From NCBI GenBank assembly GCA_036785705.1, contig JAWUZG010000029.1, positions 13,779,501 through 13,843,500 on the forward strand: a DNA stretch of 64,000 nucleotides, written 5' to 3'. A program made the position numbers and the translations under genes. This document shows, one piece after another, positions 35,772-45,000 of this stretch; position 1 is the stretch's first letter, and each line of letters begins with the position of its first letter. The notes below the pieces were generated by a model. It did not search any database. It was not told the DNA's origin and saw only the letters and a list, made by a program, of their open reading frames with translations. This DNA comes from Acanthornis magna. Its lineage: Eukaryota > Chordata > Aves > Passeriformes > Acanthizidae.

Positions 35772-37799
35772 ATGTGGTCTAGCATACCTTGGTTTGGCTG
35801 GCACATGCTCGTGGCCACATTTTTCCCATTTGCAGCTCCCTGTCTAAACATGGGTCCTATGACTAAGGTCGCAGTGGTTGTTATCCAGTTCTTACAATGG
35901 GTCAATAAGGTGAGGAATTTATGGATTTTTCACGTCCTTTGGGCAGCGGGCACTTGGTTACAGGGCTTTAACACCGTGAGTACATGTTTTTGGAGTCTGT
36001 TTGGTAATGATACCTTTTGTGAGGAGATGACACCAGGGGGAATTTTTTCTCAACCCTTCACCCCTTTCTTTGGGCCTACCCTACCAGGGCTCGGAGCGGT
36101 CATATACTCTCTAAATGCTAATGACATCGTACAGTGGTTGGCATTGCTGATAGGTCTATTCCTCTTTGCATCCCAAGAAAGGGGGAGACTGCCCTGGGTA
36201 ACCACTCTAACAGCTGCCACAGGGACTAGGGATGTTGCCACGAAGACTAGGGATGTTGCCACGGAGACTAGGGATGTTGCCACGGAGACCAGAGACGTTG
36301 CCACAGGGACTAGGGATGTTGCTGCAGGGACTAGGGATGTCGCCACGGAGACTAGGGACGCTGCCATAGAAACTAGGGATGTTGCCACAGAAACTAGGGA
36401 TGTTGCCACAGGGACTAGGGATGTTGCTACAGAGCCCGAGGCTGTCCCAGAGCCTGAGAGTACCCCCAAACCTGACCCTGTCCCTGAGCCTGACCCTGCC
36501 ACACGGCCTGACCCTGTCCAACAGCCTGCCCCAGAAATGAGCCAACCAAATTGGATGGAGGTAATAGAGGAAAAGATGCGTCAGGTGTTGAGGGAATACA
36601 CTTCCTCAACTGGTGGGAAGCCCTCTTCTTGCCCCACAGGGGAAGAGTCGGATGGTACAGCAGCAGAATCCACGGACATTACAACCGTCCAGGTTCCAGC
36701 TGAACCTCAAGGGCAGTCACAGCCAGCAGCGGTTGCCCCTGTGCAGCGGAGGAAGTATAAGACCAAATCAGTACGCCCAGTTAATGATGATGGGGAACCA
36801 GGGCCCTCACAACCAGCAGGGGAGCCTGAGCCTATAATCATCACTGAGTCCCTGCCGTATGACACTATCCGTAATCTGCACAATGACATTGTGCGGCGGA
36901 AGGGCGAGGCTTTCTCAACCTGGTTACTTCGGGTTTGGGACCGCATGGGCCCAGGCGTGCAGCTGGATGGTAGTGAGGCCAGGAATTTGGGATCCGTGAC
37001 CCTGGACGGGGGTGTTGACAAGGTGTTCGTGAGGGAGGCAGGACCCATTTCTCTCTGGGAGAGGCTTTTAATGAGTGTAAGAGAGAGGTTTGTTCACAAA
37101 GACAGAATGCAGGAGAACTACCGTAGATTGCCCTGGAAGACCGTTGAGGAAGCAATCCAACGGCTGAGAGAAGTGGCAGTACAGGAGGTGCTTTTTGGGA
37201 GGGACGGACAGCACGAAAATGATCCTGACAAGGTCAGGTGCACAGGGCAAATGTTGTGGAACCTGGCAAGTCTAGGGCCAACCCAATATGTCACCTACAT
37301 TGCAATGTTTAATGCCGATGACAACCGTGAGACAGTGGGCTCTGTAGCTGACAAGCTCAGGCATTATGCAAGTGTGATCAATGGCCCATTGCAGGCGCAG
37401 ATCTCTGCTGTGGTTAAGGAGTTGAAAGAAGAGATGAGGGAGATGAGGGAGGAGATGAGGAAAAACAGTGTGGCACCAGTGAGAGTCACAGGCCCCAACA
37501 CCAGAGCCCGACGTCCCCCAGCTAGAGAGAGAGGGTACACCCCACGAGCTGAGTTGTGGTTCTTTCTGCATGACCACGGGGAAGACATGAATAGGTGGGA
37601 TGGGAAGCCCACTTCTGTCCTGGCAGAACGGGTGCGTCAGCTTAAGGAGGGCAATGCTAGCCGAGGGGGTTCTGCCAGAGCGAAGGTAGCCTCAGCTTCC
37701 CGTAGCCAACCTGCTGAGTACAACAGAAGGGAAGATGTTGTGTCAGATTCCCTTGACGGTGGAATGTATGCCCAGGAAGGGAATGATAACCAGGGCTAG
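35772..37799 (+). CDS. gag: Retroviral Gag polyprotein, intact, 675 aa
   Basis: Structural polyprotein of the provirus. The open frame extends upstream to 35739, but the first ATG is at 35772 with A at -3. Residues 1-148 are unusually hydrophobic, with a clear membrane-like segment at about 119-134 (IVQWLALLIGLFLFAS). There is no Met-Gly myristoylation start. Residues 150-219 are ten 7-residue repeats (TRDVATE-like) followed by a PEP/PDP acidic stretch. From about residue 355 to 530 lies a capsid-like helical region (NLHNDIVRRKGEAFSTWLLR), then a short coiled coil (KELKEEMREMREEMRK). The C-terminus has no CCHC zinc knuckle. The frame ends with UAG at 37797-37799 and stays open into pol. Confidence 0.9.
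   Translation: MWSSIPWFGWHMLVATFFPFAAPCLNMGPMTKVAVVVIQFLQWVNKVRNLWIFHVLWAAGTWLQGFNTVSTCFWSLFGNDTFCEEMTPGGIFSQPFTPFFGPTLPGLGAVIYSLNANDIVQWLALLIGLFLFASQERGRLPWVTTLTAATGTRDVATKTRDVATETRDVATETRDVATGTRDVAAGTRDVATETRDAAIETRDVATETRDVATGTRDVATEPEAVPEPESTPKPDPVPEPDPATRPDPVQQPAPEMSQPNWMEVIEEKMRQVLREYTSSTGGKPSSCPTGEESDGTAAESTDITTVQVPAEPQGQSQPAAVAPVQRRKYKTKSVRPVNDDGEPGPSQPAGEPEPIIITESLPYDTIRNLHNDIVRRKGEAFSTWLLRVWDRMGPGVQLDGSEARNLGSVTLDGGVDKVFVREAGPISLWERLLMSVRERFVHKDRMQENYRRLPWKTVEEAIQRLREVAVQEVLFGRDGQHENDPDKVRCTGQMLWNLASLGPTQYVTYIAMFNADDNRETVGSVADKLRHYASVINGPLQAQISAVVKELKEEMREMREEMRKNSVAPVRVTGPNTRARRPPARERGYTPRAELWFFLHDHGEDMNRWDGKPTSVLAERVRQLKEGNASRGGSARAKVASASRSQPAEYNRREDVVSDSLDGGMYAQEGNDNQG
36219..36428 (+). 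repeat. 21-bp tandem repeat x10 inside gag
   Basis: Ten consecutive 21-bp units of the type ACAGGGACTAGGGATGTTGC plus one base, with substitutions but no indels, so the frame is kept. Each unit encodes TRDVA plus two variable residues (T/A and E/G/K). Confidence 0.97.
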
Positions 37800-37818
37800 A
37801 GGGGCCCTGCCTCTAGCC
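37794..37818 (+). promoter_or_regulatory. Candidate gag-pol readthrough element: UAG inside a perfect hairpin
   Basis: GGCTAGAGG (37794-37802) and CCTCTAGCC (37810-37818) are perfect reverse complements with a 7-base loop. The gag terminator UAG (37797-37799) is within the 5' arm. The next 1060 codons in the same frame are open, so suppression of this one codon would yield Gag-Pol, as in gammaretroviruses. The function is inferred. Confidence 0.7.
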
Positions 37819-40800
37819 AGGTAGAGGCATGGGAAAACCGTGTCTTTTGGACTGTGTGGATTCGATGGCCTGGTACATCAGAGCCACAAAAATATGAAGC
37901 ATTGGTTGATACAGGTGCGCAGTGTACCCTAGTGCCATCGGGACATGTTGGGGCAGAACCCATTTCTATTGCTGGGGTGACGGGGGGATCACAAGAGTTA
38001 ACTCTGGTGGACGCCGAGGTGAGCCTGACTGGGAAGGAGTGGCAGAAACATCCCATCGTGACTGGTCCAAAGGCCCCGTGTATTCTGGGCATAGATTTCC
38101 TCCGGAATGGCTATTTCAAAGACCCGAAAGGACTCAGGTGGGCTTTTGGAATAGCTGCTGTTGAGGCAGAGGGCGTTAGGCAATTGAACACCTTGCCTGG
38201 ACTATCAGAGAACCCTTCTGCAGTTGGACTCTTGAAGGAGGAGGAACAACGGGTACCAATTGCCACCTCGACAGTGCACCGCCGGCAGTATCGAACGAAT
38301 CGAGATGCTGTGATTCCCATCCACAAGCTGATCCGTGAGCTGGAGAGCCAAGGGGTGGTCAGCAAGGCCCACTCACCCTTCAACAGCCCCATCTGGCCTG
38401 TGCGCAGATCTGATGGAGATTGGAAATTGACTGTGGACTATCGTGCTTTGAATGAGGTGACTCCACCACTGAGCGCTGCCGTGCCAGATATGCTGGAGCT
38501 CCAGTATGAGCTGGAGTCCAAAGCAGCGAAGTGGTATGCCACTATTGACATTGCGAACGCATTTTTCTCCATTCCTCTGGCAGCAGAGTGCAGGCCTCAG
38601 TTTGCTTTCACCTGGAGGGGCGTGCAGTACACCTGGAACCGACTGCCCCAGGGGGGGAAACACAGTCCCACCATCTGCCATGGACTGATCCAGGCTGCAC
38701 TGGAAAAGGGTGAGGCTCCGGAACATCTGCAATACATCGATGACATCATTGTGTGGGGGGGCACAGCAGAAGAAGTGTTTGAGAAAGGAAAGAAAATCAT
38801 CCAGATTCTTCTGGGAGCCGGTCTCGCCATCAAAAGGAGCAAAGTCAAGGGGCCTGCCAAAGAGATCCAGTTCCTGGGGGTGAAGTGGCAAGATGGACGG
38901 CGTCAGATCCCCACTGAGGTCATCAATAAAATCACAGCGATGTCCCCACCAACCAACAAGAAGGAGACACAAGCTTTCCTAGGCATCATAGGCTTCTGGA
39001 GGATGCACATCCCTGAGTACAGCCAGATTGTGAGCCCTCTCTACCTGGTGACACGCAAGAAGAATGATTTCCACTGGGGCCCTGAACAACAACAAGCCTT
39101 CGCCCAGATCAAGCAAGAGATCGCTCATGCGGTAGCCCTTGGCCCAGTCAGGACAGGACCAGAAGTGAAGAATGTGCTCTACTCTGCAGCCGGGGGCAAT
39201 GGTCTGTCCTGGAGCCTTTGGCAGAAGGTGCCTGGTGAGACTCGAGGTCGTCCACTGGGATTCTGGAGCCGAAGCTACAGAGGGTCCGAAGCCAACTACA
39301 CTCCCACAGAGAAGGAAATTCTGGCAGCCTATGAAGGTGTCCAAGCCGCTTCAGAAGTTATTGGCACAGAAGCACAACTTCTGCTCGCACCCCGACTACC
39401 GGTGCTGGGGTGGATGTTCAAGGGAAAGGTTCCCTCTACCCACCATGCCACCAATGCCACGTGGAGTAAATGGATTGCCCTCATCACGCAGCGCGCCCGT
39501 ATTGGAAGCCCGAATCGCCCTGGGATCTTGGAAATAATTACAAATTGGCCCGAAGGTGAAAACTTTGGTCTCACTGATGAAGAGGAGCAGGAACAGGTGA
39601 CTCCTGCAGAGGAAGCTCCACCGTACAACCAACTGCCACAAGATGAAACATGCTACGCTCTCTTCACTGATGGTTCCTGTCGTACTGTGGGGGCAAACCG
39701 AAAATGGAAAGCAGCTGTATGGAGCCCCACACGGCAGGTCGCAGAAGCTACTGAAGGAGAAGGTGGATCAAGCCAACTTGCCGAACTCAAAGCCGTTCAG
39801 CTGGCCCTGGACCTTGCTGAAAGAGAGAAGTGGCCAAAGCTATACCTGTACACCGATTCATGGATGGTAGCCAATGCTCTGTGGGGTTGGTTGGAAAGGT
39901 GGAAAAAGGCCAACTGGCAACGTAGAGGAAGACCAATCTGGGCTGCAGACGAATGGCGAGACATTGCCAGTCGGGTAGAGAAGCTACCTGTGAAAGTCCG
40001 TCATGTAGATGCCCATGTCCCCAAGAGCCGAGCTAATGAGGAACACCGAAACAATGAACAAGTAGATCAGGCTGCAAAAATAGAGGTGTCACAGGTAGAT
40101 TTAGATTGGCAGCACAAAGGAGAGTTGTTCCTAGCCCGATGGGCCCATGATGCCTCAGGCCATCAGGGCAGAGATGCCACCTATAAGTGGGCACAAGACC
40201 GAGGGGTGGATCTAACTATGGACTGTATCTCCCAGGTGATCCATAACTGTGAGACATGTGCTGCCATCAAGCAAGCCAAGCGGGTGAAACCCCTGTGGTA
40301 TGGGGGAAGATGGACCAAATACAAGTATGGGGAGGCCTGGCAGATCGATTACATCACACTGCCTCAAACCCGCCACGGCAAGCGCTACGTGCTCACAATG
40401 GTAGAGGCCACCACTGGGTGGCTGGAGACCTACCCTGTGCCTCATGCCACTGCCCGTAACACCATCCTGGGCCTTGAAAGGCAAGTCCTTTGGAGGCATG
40501 GTACCCCTGAGAGAATTGAGTCGGACAATGGGACTCATTTCAAAAACAGCCTCATAAACACCTGGGCTAAGGAACATGGCATTGAGTGGGTGTACCACAT
40601 TCCTTATCACGCACCTGCTGCTGGTAAAGTAGAGCGATGCAACGGCCTGCTAAAAACCACCTTGAAGGCTTTAGGTGGGGGGACTTTCAAAAATTGGGAA
40701 CAGCATTTAGCCAAGGCCACCTGGCTAGTTAACACCCGAGGCTCCACCAACAGGGCTGGCCCTGCCCAATCTGAACCCTTGCAAACAGCAGACGGGGATA

Positions 40801-40982
40801 AGGTTCCAGTAGTGCAAATGAGAGGCATGCTGGGGAAAACTGTTTGGATTAATTCTGCCTTGAGCAAAGATAGACCCACCCGTGGGGTTGTCTTTGCTCA
40901 AGGACCAGGGTGTACCTGGTGGGTGATGCAAGAGGATGGAGAGACACGATGCATACCTCAGGGAGACCTCAGTTGGGGTTGA
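37800..40982 (+). CDS. pol: Retroviral Pol (protease, reverse transcriptase, RNase H, integrase), intact, 1060 codons
   Basis: Open from the codon after the gag UAG to a TGA at 40980-40982. Numbered from 37800: aspartic protease VDTGAQ with catalytic Asp at codon 37; reverse transcriptase with YIDD at about codons 312-315; RNase H with TDGSC near codon 623 and YTDS further on; integrase HHCC zinc motif (His 783 and 788, Cys 817 and 820) and a canonical DD35E triad at Asp 850, Asp 909 and Glu 945. It has no ATG of its own near the start and lies in the gag frame, so it is probably made as a Gag-Pol fusion. No internal stop. No dUTPase domain was recognised. Confidence 0.95.
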   Translation, partial: RGPASSQVEAWENRVFWTVWIRWPGTSEPQKYEALVDTGAQCTLVPSGHVGAEPISIAGVTGGSQELTLVDAEVSLTGKEWQKHPIVTGPKAPCILGIDFLRNGYFKDPKGLRWAFGIAAVEAEGVRQLNTLPGLSENPSAVGLLKEEEQRVPIATSTVHRRQYRTNRDAVIPIHKLIRELESQGVVSKAHSPFNSPIWPVRRSDGDWKLTVDYRALNEVTPPLSAAVPDMLELQYELESKAAKWYATIDIANAFFSIPLAAECRPQFAFTWRGVQYTWNRLPQGGKHSPTICHGLIQAALEKGEAPEHLQYIDDIIVWGGTAEEVFEKGKKIIQILLGAGLAIKRSKVKGPAKEIQFLGVKWQDGRRQIPTEVINKITAMSPPTNKKETQAFLGIIGFWRMHIPEYSQIVSPLYLVTRKKNDFHWGPEQQQAFAQIKQEIAHAVALGPVRTGPEVKNVLYSAAGGNGLSWSLWQKVPGETRGRPLGFWSRSYRGSEANYTPTEKEILAAYEGVQAASEVIGTEAQLLLAPRLPVLGWMFKGKVPSTHHATNATWSKWIALITQRARIGSPNRPGILEIITNWPEGENFGLTDEEEQEQVTPAEEAPPYNQLPQDETCYALFTDGSCRTVGANRKWKAAVWSPTRQVAEATEGEGGSSQLAELKAVQLALDLAEREKWPKLYLYTDSWMVANALWGWLERWKKANWQRRGRPIWAADEWRDIASRVEKLPVKVRHVDAHVPKSRANEEHRNNEQVDQAAKIEVSQVDLDWQHKGELFLARWAHDASGHQGRDATYKWAQDRGVDLTMDCISQVIHNCETCAAIKQAKRVKPLWYGGRWTKYKYGEAWQIDYITLPQTRHGKRYVLTMVEATTGWLETYPVPHATARNTILGLERQVLWRHGTPERIESDNGTHFKNSLINTWAKEHGIEWVYHIPYHAPAAGKVERCNGLLKTTLKALGGGTFKNWEQHLAKATWLVNTRGSTNRAGPAQSEPLQTADGDKVPVVQMRGMLGKTVWINSALSKDRPTRGVVFAQGPGCTWWVMQEDGETRCIPQGDLSWG

Positions 40983-41071
40983 ACTGCCCATAACACTGTG
41001 CCTGTATGCATATCTGTATGTATATAATCAGAGTAATGGTTGTATGTATATAGTTTAAAGGCTTAAGTTCA

Positions 41072-41110
41072 ATGTAATATGTTGGAATGGAAAAAATTCG
41101 GGGTGGATAA
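41072..41110 (+). other. Region expected to hold the polypurine tract
   Basis: GGAATGGAAAAA and GGGGTGGATAA precede the 3' LTR. Purine-rich but interrupted, with TAA before the LTR start, so the exact plus-strand primer is uncertain. Confidence 0.5.
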
Positions 41111-42056
41111 TGTTGGAGGTTGGCGGGGGGGAAGTGGAATTTTTCCCATTCTGTTGCTAGGCAAGTAACGATCGGTACTTAGAGGACATTTTACTCTCAC
41201 AAAAGAGACAAAGACTTTTTGGCTGGGCGAGCACGAGAACAAGAGATGGCAAGACTTGATAACGAGACACTCACTCGCCCACAACTCTCGGAGGAGAGGG
41301 CAGGGGGAAAAGGACAGCTCTGCTTTTTAGCTGCAACTGCAGAAAAGGCCCGGTTTTGCACTGGTTTTTCTCTCTACCTGTTGGGTGAGTTCTCACTTGG
41401 GACGGGGGAGGACGGGATCCCGGCCCCTTCTACCCTCCGGGAGGGCGCGTTTCCCAGCTGCGCTGCAGCAGAACAAGACCCCTCGCCTGCTGCCGCTCCT
41501 CGCCCTGCCTGCTGCCGCCCCACGCCTTGCCTGCCACAGCTGAGGAACTCCTGCTGCCTCCTCTGCCGGCTGGCTCAGGTGAGCCCACCTGGCCGTTCCA
41601 TCCCTTTGCTGCGCTTTGTCCATCTGCGCTCCACCCTGCTCCAGCCCGTCGGCCATTACGTGCGTGACACAGATCCAACCTCGCACCACAGCGCCATCTG
41701 CAGCTTCCCGGGAGTCATTGCACCTGCCCTGCTGATCTAGGAGCCCAACAGCGCCCCTGCTGGCCGTGACCGTGACTGCACCCAACGGGAAAGTGCCTGA
41801 CAGCCCAGGGACATATTCCACTGAGTTTCTGGTTTTGTTTACTGGTTTTTTTTCACCTTGTTTACTGTTTTTTTGTTACTGATTGTTTACCTCATTATAG
41901 ATACTAGTAAAAAACTCTTATTCCTTTTCCCATACCTTTGCCTGAGAGCCCTTGATCCTAAAGTTATAATAATTTGGAGGGAAGGGGATTCACATTCTCT
42001 GTTCCAAGGAAGGTTCCCACCTTCCTAAGCAGACACCTGTCTATCAAACGAAGACA
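41111..42056 (+). repeat. 3' LTR (946 bp)
   Basis: Same length as the 5' LTR; differs at 41229, 41230, 41414, 41439 and 41685. Followed immediately by AATAA. Confidence 0.95.
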
Positions 42057-42061
42057 AATAA
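42057..42061. repeat. Target-site duplication, right copy (AATAA)
   Basis: Identical to 34701-34705, marking a simple integration event. Confidence 0.9.
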
Positions 42062-45000
42062 TTAACAACTAAACTTAAATATGTGATTCTTTATTCCTTC
42101 TGGAAGAGAGAAGAATCTTTTATTTTACAAAGTGCTCTTACAAGTTTTGATTAAGCTAGGCCTTAAGATCTGAAAGTCGGAAAGTTTTCACTTAAATTCT
42201 GTATTACTAAATAATGAAAACATCAGTCATGGGAAGTAACAAAATAGATGAAAGATACTTGGGTTACTTTGAATCTCTTAATTATTGCAATATAGAGTAT
42301 ACCTAAAGTAACAGCTTTGTTTTATTCACTTCAAAACATTGCTTACTCTATTTAAAGCATTGTATTCCATATTTTATAAAGAATTTTGTTCAACTATGTC
42401 AGGAATTGAATCCAAATACTTTTTGAACTAAAGGAAGAGTAGGCTTCAAAAAGGCAAAAATTAATATTTGTCATTCGTTGGTATTTTACAATATGTAATT
42501 AAATTTTTTATTCATTTTGCCTGAATATTCAGTGCAAGAAAAGTACCTTTTCCTGTTTATTACACTAAAATTACAAGGCTTGTCTTGAAAACTGCGTGTA
42601 TAATTTGAAGACTACTAGGTTTATTACACTGAAGATATGGAAAAAATGAAATCAGGTTTTATTGTGGAAGATCCTTTCTAAGCCATCATTGATGTAGCAG
42701 ATACTTCAACAGTATTTTCTTCTAAAATAGCTTACAAAATATTCAAATAGAAATAATTTTACATAGTTTGCAATATGTCTGGATGGAGGTAGGGAATTAG
42801 GTGGTCAGTCATTATGTAGCATAATGCCTACTAGTACAGAGACATCACTTCTTGCTACATGGAACAAGCAGGACAGGAAATTAGATACCAACAGAAATAC
42901 TTCCACTTGGTGAATTTCCCTAAAAAATACTACTGAAATTCAGTTCTGTCATTTAATTGATGCTTTATACAGCAAGTGAGAGGTTTACACCGCTAAGTAA
43001 TCCTCCCTATTGGCAGCAAAGTTTTTATTTTCAGCATTTCAGATGGGGGAGAGCCTGTAAGTTTCTGTTCAAATATCTGGAGCTCCTGTACTGCACAAAG
43101 CAGTGTTCTTTGAGAGGACAGTAAAATAAACTTTGTCCCTCTGATGGGCTGTGTACCTGTGCCCCAACAGAGACAAGCATGTTGCTCGTGTGTGGGGAGG
43201 GAAGCATCAGCCCTTTGGCTCGGGGGATGTGCCTACTCCTGTGCCTGTAGCAGTGGCTGCCCAAACAGGGAGCTCAGCTTTTCACTCACTGCCAGGTTAT
43301 TTGCCATCTACTCACTGATTCAGACACAGAATGTGCTCTTCCCACTCAGTATAGTGGTGTTGAGGTGTTTTGAACCAAGGTGAATAGAGAGCCAGACATA
43401 ACTTTTGCGCACGTTTGTGTGTGCTGACGCTCCGTATCCACATCTGTGAGTATTGCCGCTGTCACTGCCTAGATGGAATCTGTTACATGAAAGCATCTTG
43501 CAGTCAGGGGAAAGAATTCGTCATTCTGCTCTGGAAAGGGCAGAATCACACTGCTGGAGATCACGTTCTACTAGGAGATGACAACAAGGGCCAAGGCCTA
43601 ATTTTGGGTTCAAGGGAGATCACAAGCATGTAAGGAGGAAAGCTGTCAATTTAAATGTGATTTAAAAGCTGTCAATTCAGAGTTCCTCCTTCTAATCTGA
43701 GAATTGAATGAATCATTCCCAAAGAGCATGGTCCAGGAAGCACAGCTGTGGTCTTTATTCTCTGGAAACAACACAATCCGGTGCACAACACTCTGAGACC
43801 TTATAAAAAATTGGAAGATCAAACAAAAGAGGGAAGACCCTGAGCTCAGGGTTGTTCCATGGTCCATGCCAGGAGGAGTTCATGACTTTTCCCAGTTTAA
43901 AACATCTCCTTAGCACACATACTGATGGGTTTACAAAGAGCCACCTCTAATAACTTCTGAAAGCTGTGAAGATCTTCATGTCCTGCTGTTAAACCTGTCC
44001 ATAATATGAGGTTTTTAATCTTACAGATTCCAAACATAATGAATCAGAACAAAGTTTCTCTGTTACGTAATGTAACAAATGCCAGTACAAACAGCTCTTT
44101 TGAAAAGTTTGGTTTGACCACAAAAGTCTGGGGATAAAGAAATGGCAACAAGATTTGCTGACCATACTGCTAGAAGATTCCTGCTAAAAAAGCTTGCTTG
44201 GCATGTTCAAAGGAGAAATTATAGACAAACTTTTCCTAGTGCAATCTGCAAAAAAATAAGATGCAAAAAATATTGTTTCATCTTCTATTTCATCATTCTC
44301 CTGGCTGTATAAAAATGTATGTGGTGCAAGCAGGCAACAAAATGCAGCATTAGTAGTGTGATTTTGCACCAAAAAAAATGGAAGGAAAGAATGAGTTGTT
44401 GAAGGGCATCTATACAATGCATGCCTTTTTCTAATTTTTGTTTTCATCAGGGTAGATAACTGTGGCTCACATTGTTTCTAATTGTGGTAGGACATCCACA
44501 GTCGGATGGATGTGGACTTCTGACTCAGACATTAAAGAGGAGAGTTTGAGAGACACTGGTTGAGCTAGTTTGTGGTATGATGCTGCACTTCAGTCAACAC
44601 CTTTGCAAAAGTTACATAAATTAGGGCAGATTTCAGTGCACCATATGTCATATATGATTCATCCTGGCATAAAGTAGCTGGACAGGGCTTGACTAATATC
44701 AGTTGGTAAACATTATTGTAAGGAATTTATCATGCAAATTTTATTTTACAAGCTCATGAGTTTATTCCTAATACTTACTTCATGGATGTAACCTCCCTCT
44801 GCAGGTTCAGAAAGTTCTTGGTGTCATATACCCAGACTGAAATTTTTGTAATGAGTTTCCTAACTGGTATTTTCTTCTGTAGAATCCAACATTCAGCTGA
44901 TTTGTATATGCAGTTTCCATTCAGGCTGATATATAAACTATAATGTTGCATTCCTTTCAGAGTAGTATGTTTGTAGGCCTAGGTACTTCACACTGTTTCC

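Larger units (their letters stand above)
34706..42056 (+). mobile_element. Full-length env-less endogenous retrovirus (ERV-L-like, LTR-gag-pol-LTR)
   Basis: A 7351-bp provirus with two 946-bp LTRs (TG...CA ends), a primer-binding site, open gag and pol, and a 5-bp target duplication. There is no room for env: only 128 bp separate the pol stop from the 3' LTR. Pol has protease, reverse transcriptase, RNase H and integrase in order. Overall Pol character and lack of env suggest the class III/ERV-L-like group abundant in birds; this assignment is by recognition, not phylogeny. The two LTRs differ at 5 of 946 positions, so the insertion is young. It lies in the gene-poor interval, in the same orientation as CLASP2. 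Confidence 0.95.

Noticed and set aside
36050..36545. Minus-strand ORFs opposite the gag repeat
   Set aside because: Antisense shadows of the 21-bp repeat; the plus-strand frame is part of a complete retroviral gene.
40983..41110. A possible env remnant between pol and the 3' LTR
   Set aside because: Only 128 bp of AT-rich sequence with no open frame; the element is env-less.
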